64,000 bases of DNA from Picochlorum sp. 'celeri' (lineage: Eukaryota > Chlorophyta > Trebouxiophyceae), in NCBI GenBank assembly GCA_010909725.1, contig JAACMV010000003.1:124001-188000 (forward strand). Reading direction: 5' to 3'. The notes beneath the pieces were generated by a model, which had not been told where the DNA came from, ran no database searches, and was given only the letters and a program-made list of their open reading frames with translations. The position numbers and the translations under genes were made by a program. How positions within the stretch are numbered: the stretch's first letter is position 1; each line of letters opens with the position of its first letter. Shown in pieces: positions 30,432 through 42,002 of the stretch.

Positions 30432-31870
30432 TCATGCTTGCAATGTTTTAATCGCTTTTCGGGCGTCGTCCAAGACCTGTTTCAGACAGTCTCCAGTGAG
30501 ATGCTTTATTTCCGGAATGTACAGTTTCAGTTCTTTCTCCTCCTCTTTCGTCAATCGATTCCTCTTCAGAGCACCACCTCCTTGGTGTTCGTCCTTCTCC
30601 CAATGGTGAATCAATTCTTGAACGAGATCATCCTTAGTCAAGCCATCTGCCTGAATCCACCTGAATTTCTCTTCTTTTCTAAACCAATGCATTTGTTTGT
30701 GGCATAGTTGGCGTGACGCTGTCTGTATATCTTTGGCTAAATCAATCTGCATTAGAGATAGCATCATCAGATGTATCAGAACAGTGTCTACATTCATACA
30801 TAGTTAGTCCATATAGATGATTCACGTACAATATCCTTCTCAGCAAGGTCTTCGACATCACGAGATGCCCATCTGTCTAAAAAGAGCATCGTTTGTCTAT
30901 ATCCAATCGCACGAGTGGCGCAGTTGGAGTCTGCTTCGGCAACAGGACACAGTTTCTCTGCCGTCTCAGTGATCAGTCCATGTGCCAGCATGACTTCCAC
31001 TCGCTCATCAATACGCCGGTACAGCTGAATTCTTGGCCGTACCAGGAAAAAGCACCTGAAATCGTACTCGGGACTCGCACTAGCATCTCTATCAAGTTCT
31101 GCCAACGTCTTTCCAGGAGCTTGCAGGAGTATATCCACAACTCGGTTCATTCTGTACCAGTTGTTGACTTCCTGATGCAGCAGCCTATCAGCAGTCTCTG
31201 AATCTCCTAACGACCGAACTAAATCCACACCAGCCTTCCACTTTTCTTCTACAGTCAACGATGATTGATCGCCCTGTGCCTTTTCAAAGCACGCTTCCAG
31301 AGCTTCCCGTGCCTTGGCCTCACTCTCTTTTGTTGCAGTTGATGTGGAAGGCTTTCCAGATACCAACCATCTCAAATAAAAACCTGTACCTCCAACAACA
31401 ATTGGAGTTTTATTTCTGCCAAGGATGTCCTCTATGGCGTCTTTTGCCAGATGGTAAAAGTACCCTGCACTAAATTCTTCCGTCGGATCCAAAATATCAA
31501 TCACGTGATGAGGAATCCCTTCCATCTCTTCCTTTTTTATCTTATCCGATCCAATATCCAAGCCTCTATATACTTGAACAGAATCCGCACTAATAATCTC
31601 TCCATTCAACTCTTTTGCCAACTGAATGGATGTTGCCGTTTTCCCTACAGCAGTGGCACCTGTGAGCACCAAAACCTTTTTTGGCAAGGTGCCCTCCTCC
31701 TCCCCTTTTCCCTCGTTTACTGCTTTCATGCGTACTCCTTCCGTCATGATTGTACGATGCGTGCTTTTACACTGTGTATACCGATGGACAGGTACGCGTC
31801 TCACCAATTGAGGGACGTGTACAGTTGCTGTAGGCCTTTTCTGAAACACAAGAGCGAACAGCAACCGCAT
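30432..31870 (-). CDS. tRNA dimethylallyltransferase (isopentenyltransferase)
   Basis: Exons 31870-30830 and 30746-30432 (intron 83 nt, GTACGT...ATGCAG) give 451 residues. A basic presequence of ~50 residues suggests organelle targeting. The P-loop GATAVGKTATSIQLAKEL, the SADSVQVYRGLDIGSDK block, PHHVIDILDP and VVGGTGFYLRWL are those of MiaA/Mod5. The exon join reads AEKDI-IDLAKDIQTASRQ, followed by KQMHWFRKEEKFRW, the tRNA-contact region. It adds dimethylallyl to N6 of A37 in tRNAs reading UNN codons; plants also derive cis-zeatin cytokinin from these tRNAs. No C-terminal zinc finger is present, so it looks more bacterial/plastid than cytosolic type. Confidence 0.93.
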
Positions 31871-32372
31871 GAATCCGTCGTTCGAGAAATATATATAGTA
31901 TCTAAGAAAGAAATCCAATCTGATGAGAGTAATCGTTGCCCCTTATCATACAGTTCAAAACACTGTCGTCACATGCCGCATGTGCTGCATGCGATGCTCT
32001 GTTCCGGTGGACGATTGCTCTCCTTTCGATTACTTAATGAGACCCATATCTATCTGGATGCACAGGTAGACGGAATCTGCCAATGGTGTGATATACTTTT
32101 GGGTGGGTGGGGCTTGACTCCAGCGTCGAGTCTCAACTGAGACTCCCTGCAATCCTAACAAGGATCGTCGGAACAGCTTCCTCAGCCGTATTTAAGTACT
32201 TTAAGTACAATATTTCCCCAATCAAAGAAACCCCCTGTGTAGATCGTGTTTTCATAGGCTATTCAAATGCAAATGACAATGGATAGAAATATTGAGGATC
32301 TCGTGTAAGAAAAGAGCAGCACCTTGGCTCTAAGTGGCTGGTGTTCGAGACCAAACCCATTTTTGCAACGAA
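31871..32372. promoter_or_regulatory. 502-bp divergent promoter with 8-bp-stem inverted repeat
   Basis: It lies between the divergent IPT and TGD3 genes. The notable element is GAGTCTCA-AC-TGAGACTC at 32128-32145, a perfect inverted repeat with a 2-nt spacer. A tatttaagtactttaagta stretch near 32189-32207 is AT-rich and partly palindromic. Open frames crossing the region have no family match. Confidence 0.4.
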
Positions 32373-33505
32373 ATGCAGCAACAGCAACACCAGAGAGTGT
32401 TCCGTCATCCATCGACGCTTGGATGTCCATATAGAGTACTATCCGGTAGATATAGAAGACCATTACACCATATTCCCGTCGGCGTGGGCCCGGACCATGG
32501 GCACTGTGTCGTGTGTCAGGCCTCTTCTGACGATGATGTGTTGATTGAGTTCCGCGACGTTCATAAATCATTCGGCTCCAAACATATTTTGAAAGGAGCA
32601 TCGTTTAAGATTCGACGGGGGGAAGCAGTGGGCATCATTGGATCATCAGGGACTGGGAAATCAACAACTCTTCGTCTCGCTGCTGGTTTGTTGGAAGCAG
32701 ACTCTGTGCGTGCTCTCTATGTCTGGCGTATACTTCAATGCACTCATATAACATGTATTACTCTATATTGTAGGGAGAAATTTTAATCAAGGGGGAAGCT
32801 CGGCAGGGTCTTTTGTCGGATGATGACACATCAGATAAGCTCAAACTGGGGCTTGTTTTTCAGAGTGGAGCCTTGTTTGACTCTCTCAATGTCAAACAAA
32901 ATGTTGGATTTATGCTCTATGAGCACACAAGTATGCAAGAAGAGGAAATTAGTAAAGCTGTCGCGGATAGTTTATCAAAAGTAGGGCTGAGCGGTGTGGA
33001 AAATCTGTATCCTGCAGAGCTCTCTGGTGGAATGAAAAAGCGTGTCGCGCTTGCTCGAGCCATCGTCACGGATAATTCATCCACAAATACGAATGTGGAA
33101 CAGGTGATCATATACGATGAGCCCACAGCTGGGTTGGATCCTGTTGCTTCCACAGTCATTGAGGATTTGATTCGAAGCATGCATGACCCCGTGTATATGA
33201 AAAAAGACGATAGAAATCCAGTAGAGCTAAGTAATGCTGCTGTATTGCAGCATCGACATGGTCCGTATGAAAGCGAATACCATGTCAACCACAAGGTTGA
33301 GCCTCAGGAAGGCTGTGGTGTATCTAGCTACGTTGTGGTGACACATCAGCACTCGACCATTCGTCGGTCCGTAGACAGACTGATTTTTCTTCATGGAGGA
33401 ACAGTTGTATGGGAAGGCCCGGTGAGCGAATTTGACACGACTCCAGAACCCATCGTTCGCCAATTTGCGTCAGGAAGTCTCAATGGCCCCATTGTCTACA
33501 TGTAA
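32373..33505 (+). CDS. TGD3: TGD3-like ABC ATPase of plastid lipid import (MlaF-type)
   Basis: Exons 32373-32705 and 32774-33505 (intron 68 nt, GTGCGT...TTGTAG) give 354 residues. An Arg/His-rich N-terminus of ~55 residues is consistent with a transit peptide. The ATPase starts VLIEFRDVHKSFGSKHILKG, then Walker A GSSGTGKSTTLR, LVFQSGALFDSLNVKQNVGF, signature LSGGMKKRVALARA, Walker B VIIYDEPTAGLDP and the VVVTHQHSTIRRSVDRL switch. The match to Arabidopsis TGD3 is close through GSLNGPIVY. TGD3 is the stromal ATPase that with TGD1 and TGD2 moves ER-derived lipid precursors into the chloroplast for galactolipid synthesis. An insert of ~30 residues follows the D-loop. Confidence 0.94.
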
Positions 33506-33609
33506 TACATTCATTATTCAAGAGCAGGAGAAGGGCGCGATACGATTTCCTTCTCTTGTATTACAATAAAATCAGGATGATCTGTTCCTACGTATGTATA
33601 TGTATTCCA

Positions 33610-34221
33610 TCATGAGGACGAGGGCGTTGCTGTATTCACAGCAGGGGCAGCAGCTGGTGCATCCTCCTTCTTCTGCTGTGCAGTTGTCTGAGCATCAATA
33701 AACGGCTTCACAATATTCTCCAAAGCCGGTATATCTTTTAACTGATTCGCCGCCATGCGCAACGCATCCTTGATGAACATGGTATAGAGCAACTTGGCTC
33801 CATAGAATTGTGGGACAACCAACCATGCAAGCAGGGCAGTCTTGAGCAGGCCATACAACGGAACCCACACCAACACCACCCACAAAAGCTTCTCCACAAT
33901 GTTAATAAAACTATACACCACCCAGTACGTCAGCCACTGCTGATCATCCTTGGCTCCAGGAGACTCAATCGCCTCAAAAGACTTGAACGTTGGATATATG
34001 ACACCTACTCCTAGTCTGCACAGTATCATGCTCACGCATCACAAACATACCAAATACCCGGTGTTTCATGTTCCATGAAACATATATAACATAGATTCGG
34101 AGGAATGCGCGTGGTATACGACAAGGCGAGTTTGAAACCCACGAGATCAAAAGACAACGTACTGTGCCAGGGCCACCAGGGTTGAGAAGCCTGGAATAAG
34201 TTTCAAGAGCAGACCAATCAT
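33610..34221 (-). CDS. HVA22/REEP/DP1-type ER membrane-shaping protein
   Basis: Exons 34221-34163 and 34015-33610 (intron 147 nt, GTACGT...TGTGCAG) give 154 residues. Exon 1 encodes MIGLLLKLIPGFSTLVALAQ and exon 2 continues LGVGVIYPTFKSFEAIES then KDDQQWLTYWVVYSF, the TB2/DP1/HVA22 signature. Hairpin membrane segments are VEKLLWVVLVWVPLYGLLKT and the following helix. The tail is Ala/Pro-rich. Family members insert as wedges that curve tubular ER and, in plants, respond to stress; a specific role is not readable. The intron holds a perfect 9-bp-stem hairpin (34062-34082). Confidence 0.92.
34062..34082. repeat. Perfect 9-bp-stem hairpin inside HVA22 intron
   Basis: TGTTTCATG at 34062-34070, loop TTC, CATGAAACA at 34074-34082, within the 147-nt intron of the HVA22/REEP gene. 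Confidence 0.7.
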
Positions 34222-34393
34222 TCTGTGTATTTTTTTGACCAAATAAGGATGCCTCGGAGTGTCCTATGCAAGAAAAAATGACAGGATGGACGTGGCCCAG
34301 AGGCGACTACTTTCTTATTCTCTTTATTTACAGAGTGCTTCAGGGAGACTGTGATATGTTGCGGATGGTGGACAATGTGCCATAGTGTAATAC

Positions 34394-37300
34394 TATGGTT
34401 GACATATCAAGGGATATTGATGGGGTTGTGAGCATTTCAGAGGCCACATTTGGGTTGCCACCCACCAGCCCAAGGTCCTGAGAGTGAAGGCTTTGTTCGG
34501 CAAGTGGCGAGTATACAGTGGTCATTGTTGAAGAGGACGAATATATACTTTTTTGATATTGATTTTGAGCGGTTGGATGAAGGATCGAAGCGATCTGAGG
34601 AGGTGCATTTGGCGGTGTTGGTTTTGAAAGAATGCATGAATGCACAGCTGTCGAATGATTCTGAGGGCGCCAAGGGCATGTATATGTCTATATTGGCGTT
34701 ACAAAGCGATCCAAATGGTCCATGAATATTCGGAATGGGCAATGGATATGGATCGAGTTGAATGGGAGTGGGCAGTTGAACGAGTCTTGTTGAAGGTGTT
34801 GTCGTCTCAGGAGGTGTTGGTTCGATCCACGGCGTTTTTGGAAATGGTCGTGGATTCGATTGCTCCAAAGATTGTGGGAGGTGGGAGTGCATGTTCTAGC
34901 TTGGCGTGTTGGAATGTTGCGAAGAATGTGCTGGCTTGTGTGTCGCGAGTTGAGCAGGAGGGTGTTGATATTCGGTATGAGCTCATAACCGTCAGAGGTC
35001 GGGGTGTGATATATCGTCCATCTGTGTCAAGAGAGCTGTGGAGACTAGAATGAGTGACCGAAAAGGCTGGAAGGAATTCGTGTGGTGAATTGATTGGGTT
35101 TCTGGAGTGTAGCTCTGGACAGGCATTCTGCCAGATTGTAGACCTTGTGAAGAAGCAAAAGCGACGTGATGAGGCTCCTCCGTTGAGTCTCATGAAGGCA
35201 TTGTTGAGTCTTGTAGAGAGTATGATGAAAATGTATATGTGAGCTTGCTACGACAGGTCTGGGATCTCTGTACGTATTTGTGGAAGGAGGGTAAGGCTGC
35301 AGAGGAAATTTCAATTCTGGTTTCAGTATGTCAATGCCATGGTGGCGTCTGGGAGTGTGCTGTCCTATGATGACAGGCATGTCTGGGATTTATTGTATTG
35401 GTCTCTTCTTAGTAATAAGAATGTCGTGAAGAAGCGCGGTCTTTTTGTTCTGGAGCGAATGGTTCAAGGAATGCCAGAAGCAATGGCAGTCAGGTGGCAG
35501 CGTTTTATTCAGGTATATTTGGGGCTTGATGATACATCGTTGCACCTTTTCAAAGAAAATTGGAAGGAAATAGATCACTTACATCCCGAAAGATGACTCT
35601 GTTGAGAGGCTCCCGTTCAAATTTATTGAAATGGCTTGGATGTGGGAATCCGTCACTCACAAACAACATGTCAAAAGTTGGCCCTGGTGACATTCCTTAC
35701 TCGAAAATGGAGCACCCAGGATTTGACATTGTTGAAAAAGGGTTTTCTAAAGGATGTGCTGATCCCAGTATTGGGGCAATCGTCTGTAATCGTGGTGCTC
35801 ATGGGGAAAGAGATTGAGCAGCATCTTGATGGATTCTTTCAGCAGTGGAGTGCTGCCGTGTTAGAAGAAGGAGATGACTCATTCTGCGAGCTTGTCAGCT
35901 GTTTCTTAGAGGTCTTTTATGGTAAAAAACAGCAACATACATCAATGCTTGTTTGCGCACGCTTTGCTAAAGGTCATGAGCACTGCTTCTGACAGACAGT
36001 CCATACCAAGCCTCTCCTGGGTTTATGGAAAAGGTTGTCCAGGCATCGGAATCACAGAAAGTATATGGCTCCAACCATGTAGCGATTACATGCTACGAAT
36101 CTTTGTTTGTTTTATGCGCAAAAACAATGAGGATAGGCTCTGCAAAGGAGGATGTTTGGCTGCTTCTGAAGTGGCTGTCTCCTATTCCCAAAGGACTGAT
36201 TCAACCAGCAGGGACGTTGCACGAATGCGCTGTGAAGGCTCTTGAAAATATTGTGAAGAAAGATGAGGTGATGGCATCTTTTTCAGGACTGTATGGGGAC
36301 TTCTGTGATTTGGATTTTGCGGATAGAGCAAATATCAAGATATTCAATGCCGCTGCCAAAGCACTCATGCTCATAAGCTCATTTCATCCTGGAATACTCG
36401 AGGCTTTGCAAGGCTGGAAGTCTTTTGAATGCACAATGACATCATATGGCGAGTGCTGGATGCTTAGCAGTATTTTAGATATGGTTCTCCCTCTGAAGGA
36501 AGGCAATACTGTTGGTCCTACTGCATTCAATGAATATATTTGGGGCCAACGTGGACAATTCCAACGCCTTCTGATACATATCACTGACAATATAACATCT
36601 CAAATAAGAGAAAAGATATCGCCTGGTGAGATAGAAGCAATGTATGCTCATTGTCATGAGCAGGCTGGTCTGCAACATCAGGAGAAGGATCTGGAGGGTG
36701 CAAGTCTGGAGCCATATTTGCCTTATTCTTTTCGGCAGTTTAGGGAAACTATCGTACTCAGCGCTAAAGTTTTGAGACAGAGTATTCAGATCTTGATCAT
36801 GCAGAATGCACGGGAAGACTTGAGGAACATATCCAATCTTCTGCAAGAAGCTGCTGAGACTCTAGTGATGAAATACAAAGAAATCCTTGTTGTCCACGAG
36901 TATCAACACCTCAAGCCTCATTTGCGGGACTTATGCTTTTATGAAGACGCCATACTATTGTTAAGGCTTGTTGAAGGGTTAGGAGAGTGTTTGCGACTAG
37001 TTCTGGACAAGGAGGACTACTCTTGTGGGAAGTTGAGCAGACTTAGAGTTGATATTCTCGACTTGTGCCTCGGAAACTTGGAGACATTTCATTGTCGAGA
37101 TTCAACAAGGGGCAATATTATTAGTCATACAGAAGTCTTATCGTCGAAAGAGATTCGGAAGACTTCAAAAAGTATGAAAGCTCCTACTGTCAAGGACTGG
37201 TTCACATTGTGTTCTTGGAGAGTGATTGATGTATATTTGACAGCATCTGAGCTCTCAAACGTCTCCATTGCCAGGATGATAGGTTACGCAATCTCCGATT

Positions 37301-39533
37301 TGCAAAGCATCCCAGATGGAAGCAATAAGATAATTCCAATAATTCACTGTCTTCGAAGCATCATCCCTGTGACACTAAAAAATGATTCAGTGAGCACTCA
37401 ATGCAGACAAGTGTTTTGCGAACTGGGTTGGGAAGATATGCAGCCAGAATGGTGGACAAGAAACAATATTGTGAGTCTCATTGGCCGTAGCCTTCTGGAG
37501 GTTCTCAAGGGGCAATCAAGGAAAAAGACTGGCATATCTGCTGCTGTCCTGACAACCATTGTCCATCCTGATCTTTTTAGTCCAAGCATGCTCGAGATAG
37601 ACTACGTTATGGAGATGCACAAGATTGGGGGAAGCATCAATTCTCTCGTTAAAGACGCAGTTGAGTTGGGACAGCGCTTTAATCGACTCTTGGTTCAAAT
37701 CTCCTGTCACCTCGGTGCACTTCTTGCTCGTGCACCTTGTCTTGGTATCCATTATTCTGATATTCTTCAGGATCTTTGTTTGGTCGCGTTCACGAACGAC
37801 TCTAGCTTTCTAACTTTACGGGATGAGATTTTAGACTCGGTGACAGCGGCTGAGACGTCGTTTGTCCTGACGTCAGTGCCCCCAGAAATTGCAAGAACAT
37901 ATGCTCAGACTGAGTGTGCTCCACGAATTGCAACATTATGTCTCTTGCATCACTGGGTTGAGAGTGGTATTAATGGAGATGTGGAGTCAGAGAAATCTGC
38001 AATATTCATGTGGCAGAAGCTGTACAACTTTTCATGCACAGACCAGGACGTTTCACAAACGTGTTACATCCACTATGGCAGTGTGCACAAGAAGAAGGTT
38101 CGGGTCTGGCAGGCATTGACAATACTTGCACCAATCATTCCAGACAAAGATATAGAGTCGTCATTTGAAAACATTATGCAAGCCATGGATTCCCCAAATG
38201 CAGCTACTGTGAAACAGTATCAGGAAATTATTGCGGCATCATTGGTACTCAGGAAACCAGAGCTCATCCGCAATGCAATTTTCCCTGCAATCAGCGATTA
38301 TACCAGTCAACGAAAAGAAGCCAATACATCATTTTTCGCCATATTAGGAACAGTTATAATGCATTTGGACCCTGACGCGGACATCATGAAGAAGGAGAGC
38401 AATACAATGGCCACATCTGCATGGAAGTCCCTGCTTCTTGACTGCTGTGAAAACCTCTTACCATGGTTTGGGGCTTTTCCACACGCAAACAGAACTTTTG
38501 CACAACTAGTGCTTTGGAAATTGATCACTGTGTATCCTTGGGTGGTTGAAGAGAAACCTTATTTGAGAAAGCTCCAGTCATTTTTTGAAACGAATACAGA
38601 TTTGCACAGGCTCAAAAAAAGTCTTGGAACAGCTACTGAGCATTTCAATATTTATGAGGCTGTACGCCCTACAGGAATTCTTTGCACGGGCGACTCAATA
38701 ATGGGAAGAGCGCAGCAGTCTCAAATGATTGAGAATGCACCACTCCCCATGGTTTTTGCTTTACAAGAGTACCTTTCTTCCCAGGTTCAAGATACTCGGC
38801 AAACGCATACAAGAGAACACCAAAAAGGCAAGCGCGATGGATTTCGACATTGGAATTGAAGAGAGCGTTAAATCTTCAAAAGGTTTCTGGCAGAGGAAAA
38901 TAACACCGCTCGACCAGACATCTGCAGCTCTAGTGGATCCATGGAAGGTTGCCTTGGGGACCAGTTCCCTGTCAAACGCTCAGCAATATTCGGGCAATTC
39001 TTCCGCAATCGACACGTTGAGAGCAATCTAGACAATGAAAATATGAAAAAGGAATACAGACAAGATATCATAGTCGTCGCTTCATTGATTGATAGGGTCC
39101 CAAATTTGGCAGGTATCACCAGAACTTGTGAAATCTTCAGAGCAGCAAAACTGGTTGTGCGCGATCTAATCCGTGCAAATGACCCCGATTTTGCCAGCAT
39201 ATCTGTCTCAGCTAATTCATGGATGCCTCTCGAAGAAGTCTCGCCGGAAAACCTGGCATCCTATCTGCAGATGATGAGGGCACGTGGGTACAAGCTTGTT
39301 GGTCTGGAGCAAACTGAAAAGTCAGTCCTTCTCCAGAGTACTCATTCGATGCCAGTAAAACTCTGCTTATTCTTGGCGCTGAGAAGGAAGGCATCCCAGC
39401 AGACATCCTGGAACTGCTCGAAGATACCATTGAAATACCCCAGCTGGGTGTCATTCGAAGCCTCAATGTCCATGTCTCTGCTGCCATCACCCTGTACGAG
39501 TACACACGGCAACACCAAGCACGAAAGCCATGA
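34394..39533 (+). CDS. TARBP1/TRM3-like tRNA (Gm18) 2'-O-methyltransferase, reading frame broken repeatedly
   Basis: The 3' end is a clear SPOUT domain: IIVVASLIDRVPNLAGITRT, then SANSWMPLEEV, GLEQTEKS, and (after a frame change at about 39336) LLILGAEKEGIPAD and LGVIRSLNVHVSAA, all matching TARBP1/Trm3. The long helical-repeat N-terminus fits that family too. One 944-codon frame (36025-38859) is intact. Upstream, coding-like segments sit in alternating frames with switches near 34715, 35240, 35330, 35571, 35673, 35924 and 36022, plus an in-frame TGA at 35051; two more switches lie between 38820 and 39020. Several fall on homopolymer runs. Unseen introns do not explain them by consensus sites. 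It is either decaying or affected by consensus errors. The family methylates G18 in tRNA. Confidence 0.72.
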
Positions 39534-39639
39534 GTATTCTTTCTACAGCAGATAACTATATATTACATTATTTATTTTCAGGAATGAATATGTATAACAA
39601 CAACAAGGCACATAGAATACATATTTTGCTCTACAGAAT

Positions 39640-40200
39640 CTATGGGCTCATGGGGTCACCTCCATGGCTCTCACTATCTTTACTACCGTATAATACATGC
39701 TGCTGCTGACCTCTCACTCGTCTAACTCTCTTTCCTATACTAACAATATCATTTGCATCACTAGACCGGGCTTTACTTCGTTTCTGTCCCCGTCTACTCC
39801 CAAACACCACAGCATCCTGTCCATTTTTCTTATCACATCCTCCTGACAGCACAATATCAACATCCACCTCCCCTCCAAAGTCTGCATACGCCATCTTAAT
39901 AGCTTCATTTTTTCTATGCCCGGGTATGGTGTACTGCGCCCAGTTACCAACGCCATGCCAGCACACCAAACCTCTGTCCACCAAAGTCGCCAAAGCCACC
40001 TCAAACACGCCCTTGTGCATTCTCTGCACATCCCCTCCGTCATTCACCAGCTTCTTTAGCATGTAATGCGCTAGTCCATGGCAGTGTGCGTTCAACAACA
40101 CACGCAGAAGCTTGGCAATCACAGTCTCCACGACACCAGAGTCATCCAACGAACTCTGATACATCCTACCAGAATACTGATATTTTCTTCCCACATTCAT
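39640..40200 (-). CDS. Hypothetical basic protein with winged-helix-like N-terminus
   Basis: 186 residues from ATG 40200; the frame is open further upstream but only with a non-ATG start. The first ~100 residues are predicted helical with a recognition-like pair (VIAKLLRVLLNAHCHGLAHY, then VFEVALATLVDRGLVCWHG) ending in a strand QYTIPGH, which resembles a winged-helix fold. The second half is basic with KRSKARSS and GKRVRRVRGQQQ, possible nuclear localisation signals. I do not recognise the family. It converges on the 3' end of the TARBP1-like gene with about 105 bp between. Confidence 0.55.
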   Translation of the reverse strand: MNVGRKYQYSGRMYQSSLDDSGVVETVIAKLLRVLLNAHCHGLAHYMLKKLVNDGGDVQRMHKGVFEVALATLVDRGLVCWHGVGNWAQYTIPGHRKNEAIKMAYADFGGEVDVDIVLSGGCDKKNGQDAVVFGSRRGQKRSKARSSDANDIVSIGKRVRRVRGQQQHVLYGSKDSESHGGDPMSP

Positions 40201-40670
40201 TTCAAATATTCTCAAAAATCGGCGTGATACTCTACCAACAGACCAATAGCGATACAAATTGTTACAGTTCCATGTGACAACGACAAGTATTCGAGAGTCG
40301 TTGTTACGGGATTCTTGGTGCTATACTACCATATATATCTCATTAAATTAATACAGACTTTAAAATAATAGCACTATGAGACGGATAGTGGACAAACAAA
40401 TAGGACACGTGCTGATGAGGAAAAACAGGACACAACGAAAAAGTCCGTATTTAGATTGATTAAACAAATTCTTCGTTTCGTTCAACCGAAACGGACACCC
40501 CCTTCTTCCGGCACCAAATTCTGCACTCGGTCAGCCAGGGACAGGGTTTCCGCCCATGTCCTATCGAACCCCTTCCAGTTTTTACTACTACTACGAAGTA
40601 TGTCTTGAGACGTTTCGTTGTATCACATTCAGTGGTTTCTTTGAAGAGACGAGGGTGAGGAAGATTCAGC
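40201..40670. other. 470-bp divergent spacer
   Basis: AT-rich near 40321-40370, then a mixed segment with cgttcaaccgaaacggaca at 40478-40496. A related word, cgaaacggaca, recurs at 41954-41964 beyond the next gene; at 11 bp this is too short to call terminal repeats. No gene was recognised. Confidence 0.3.
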
Positions 40671-41730
40671 ATGCCACCCCTGACTCGGTCTCAAGCACAC
40701 CCAGCGAAACGAGCCAAAGTCTGCCTGAACCCAAAGCATTCCTCGAAAGTTCATGGTTCAAAGAGGAATTCAAGGTCTGAGAAGGGTTCTACCTCATTGG
40801 TAGCTACTTTGGTTGCTCTTGCGTGTGAAAAGCAGTACTTTGAGACTTGCAAGTGTGCCAATTGGGATCCTGAACTTTTATTCACCATTTACAATATGTG
40901 GGAAGCTGGCGCTATCACAACAGAAGATGTTCGCCTCTTTTCAAAAAGAATTCCAGAGAAATTAGAGGTATCAAGGTCGAGTTTTAGATTCATATTTCCA
41001 TCTGCCTTTACGGACACTACGACAGGATGGACGCTCTTGGACAAACAGCCTGATCCTTCTTGGAAAAAAGCAAGACCTGAAGAACTTACTGATCTCGCTT
41101 GACGTGGGATACTTGACTGGGATGGGGAAAATGCACCTTTGGGAACTCCTGCAGCCATACCTTCGAAAATTAGAGTGCTTTCCACCAACAGCCATTGCAA
41201 CGATTGATCATTACAGTACATACATGGAAAGGAAAAACGCAGTGGAGAAACACATTGGATGCAGCATTCCTCAGCTCATCTCTTTCGGGATGTACACGTA
41301 TACTGAGGTGGAACGAGATTCTCATTCTACAGAAGAGTTCTCGCAATTTAAAGACAGCCCTCGCTGTGTAGAAGCATGGTACTTGCTTATTTCCCTGGTC
41401 AGGGACCCCCTAAGGGATATCACATTCACTGCGTGCCACACAACATTTGGCTTGACGCTTCACCATCTCAAGCATATTACAACGTATAGGCAACAGCCCA
41501 CAATGGATTCTTATCGGGGCAGCAAATCCTCAGAGACAGGCACCGTTGTCTATCCCAGTAACAAGTATATCTATCAAACAAACAAACCAGTCATGCGACT
41601 ATACAAGCTTGGAGATGTATTCAGACTGCTCATTCAGAAGCACGGGTCATGGGCACTGTTGATGAAGCATTTGAGTTCAATTGATAAAAAATTGTCAGCC
41701 TCAACCGTGGACCAGATGCCTGTCCCATGA
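40671..41730 (+). CDS. Orphan protein of unknown function, frameshifted at an A6 run
   Basis: Two overlapping frames encode one plausible ~350-residue protein: 40671 to about 41066 (MPPLTRSQAHPAKRAKV...) and then +1 to 41730 (QDLKNLLISLDVGYLTGMGK...). The switch point is the six-A run at 41064-41069; dropping one A joins SWKK to QDLKNLLI smoothly. The N-terminus is basic. The middle has a Cys pair (CKCANW), and the C-terminal half is helical with LHHLKHITTYRQQ. I recognise no domain. It could be a lineage-specific gene, an element-derived gene, or a gene with one sequencing error. Confidence 0.5.
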
Positions 41731-42002
41731 CACGCCATTCGACTCCATAGAATGATGCTTGGGCTGCTCGCCGAGTAGCAAATCGCCCACTATTGGGACA
41801 TATGTATGGATGGATCTCATCGTTTCGGAGTGACGTCACTCCCGTCGACGGGTACCCAACGAGAGCATCACCAGTGCGCGAACAGTAGTTGATGATATCG
41901 TTGTAAAATATCAAATCGGAAAGAAAGACAACATCTTTATTCGTTACTTTCTACGAAACGGACATAAACCCTTGAGAAAAAGTGTAACGGACTCCACGTG
42001 TC

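Noticed and set aside
31451..32140. 229-codon plus-strand ORF opposite the IPT gene
   Set aside because: It is the complement of the IPT coding sequence and has no domain of its own.
35051..35242. Selenocysteine or stop-codon reassignment at in-frame TGA codons in the TARBP1-like gene
   Set aside because: TGA serves as a normal stop in other genes here, the surrounding frame also shifts repeatedly, and no Cys/Sec position is expected there in the family.
39335..39345. A 16-nt intron (GTCAGT...CCAG) joining the last two frames of the TARBP1-like gene
   Set aside because: Far shorter than any other intron in the window (53 nt or more); a missing G in CCAG[G]AG explains the change more simply.
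41060..41072. Programmed frameshift at the A6 run of the orphan gene
   Set aside because: The required shift is +1, while an A6 slippery run usually supports -1; no stimulatory hairpin was apparent. A plain indel is simpler.
40480..41964. The orphan gene as a transposon bounded by cgaaacggaca words
   Set aside because: The shared word is only 11 bp, in direct orientation, with no target-site duplication or transposase motif.
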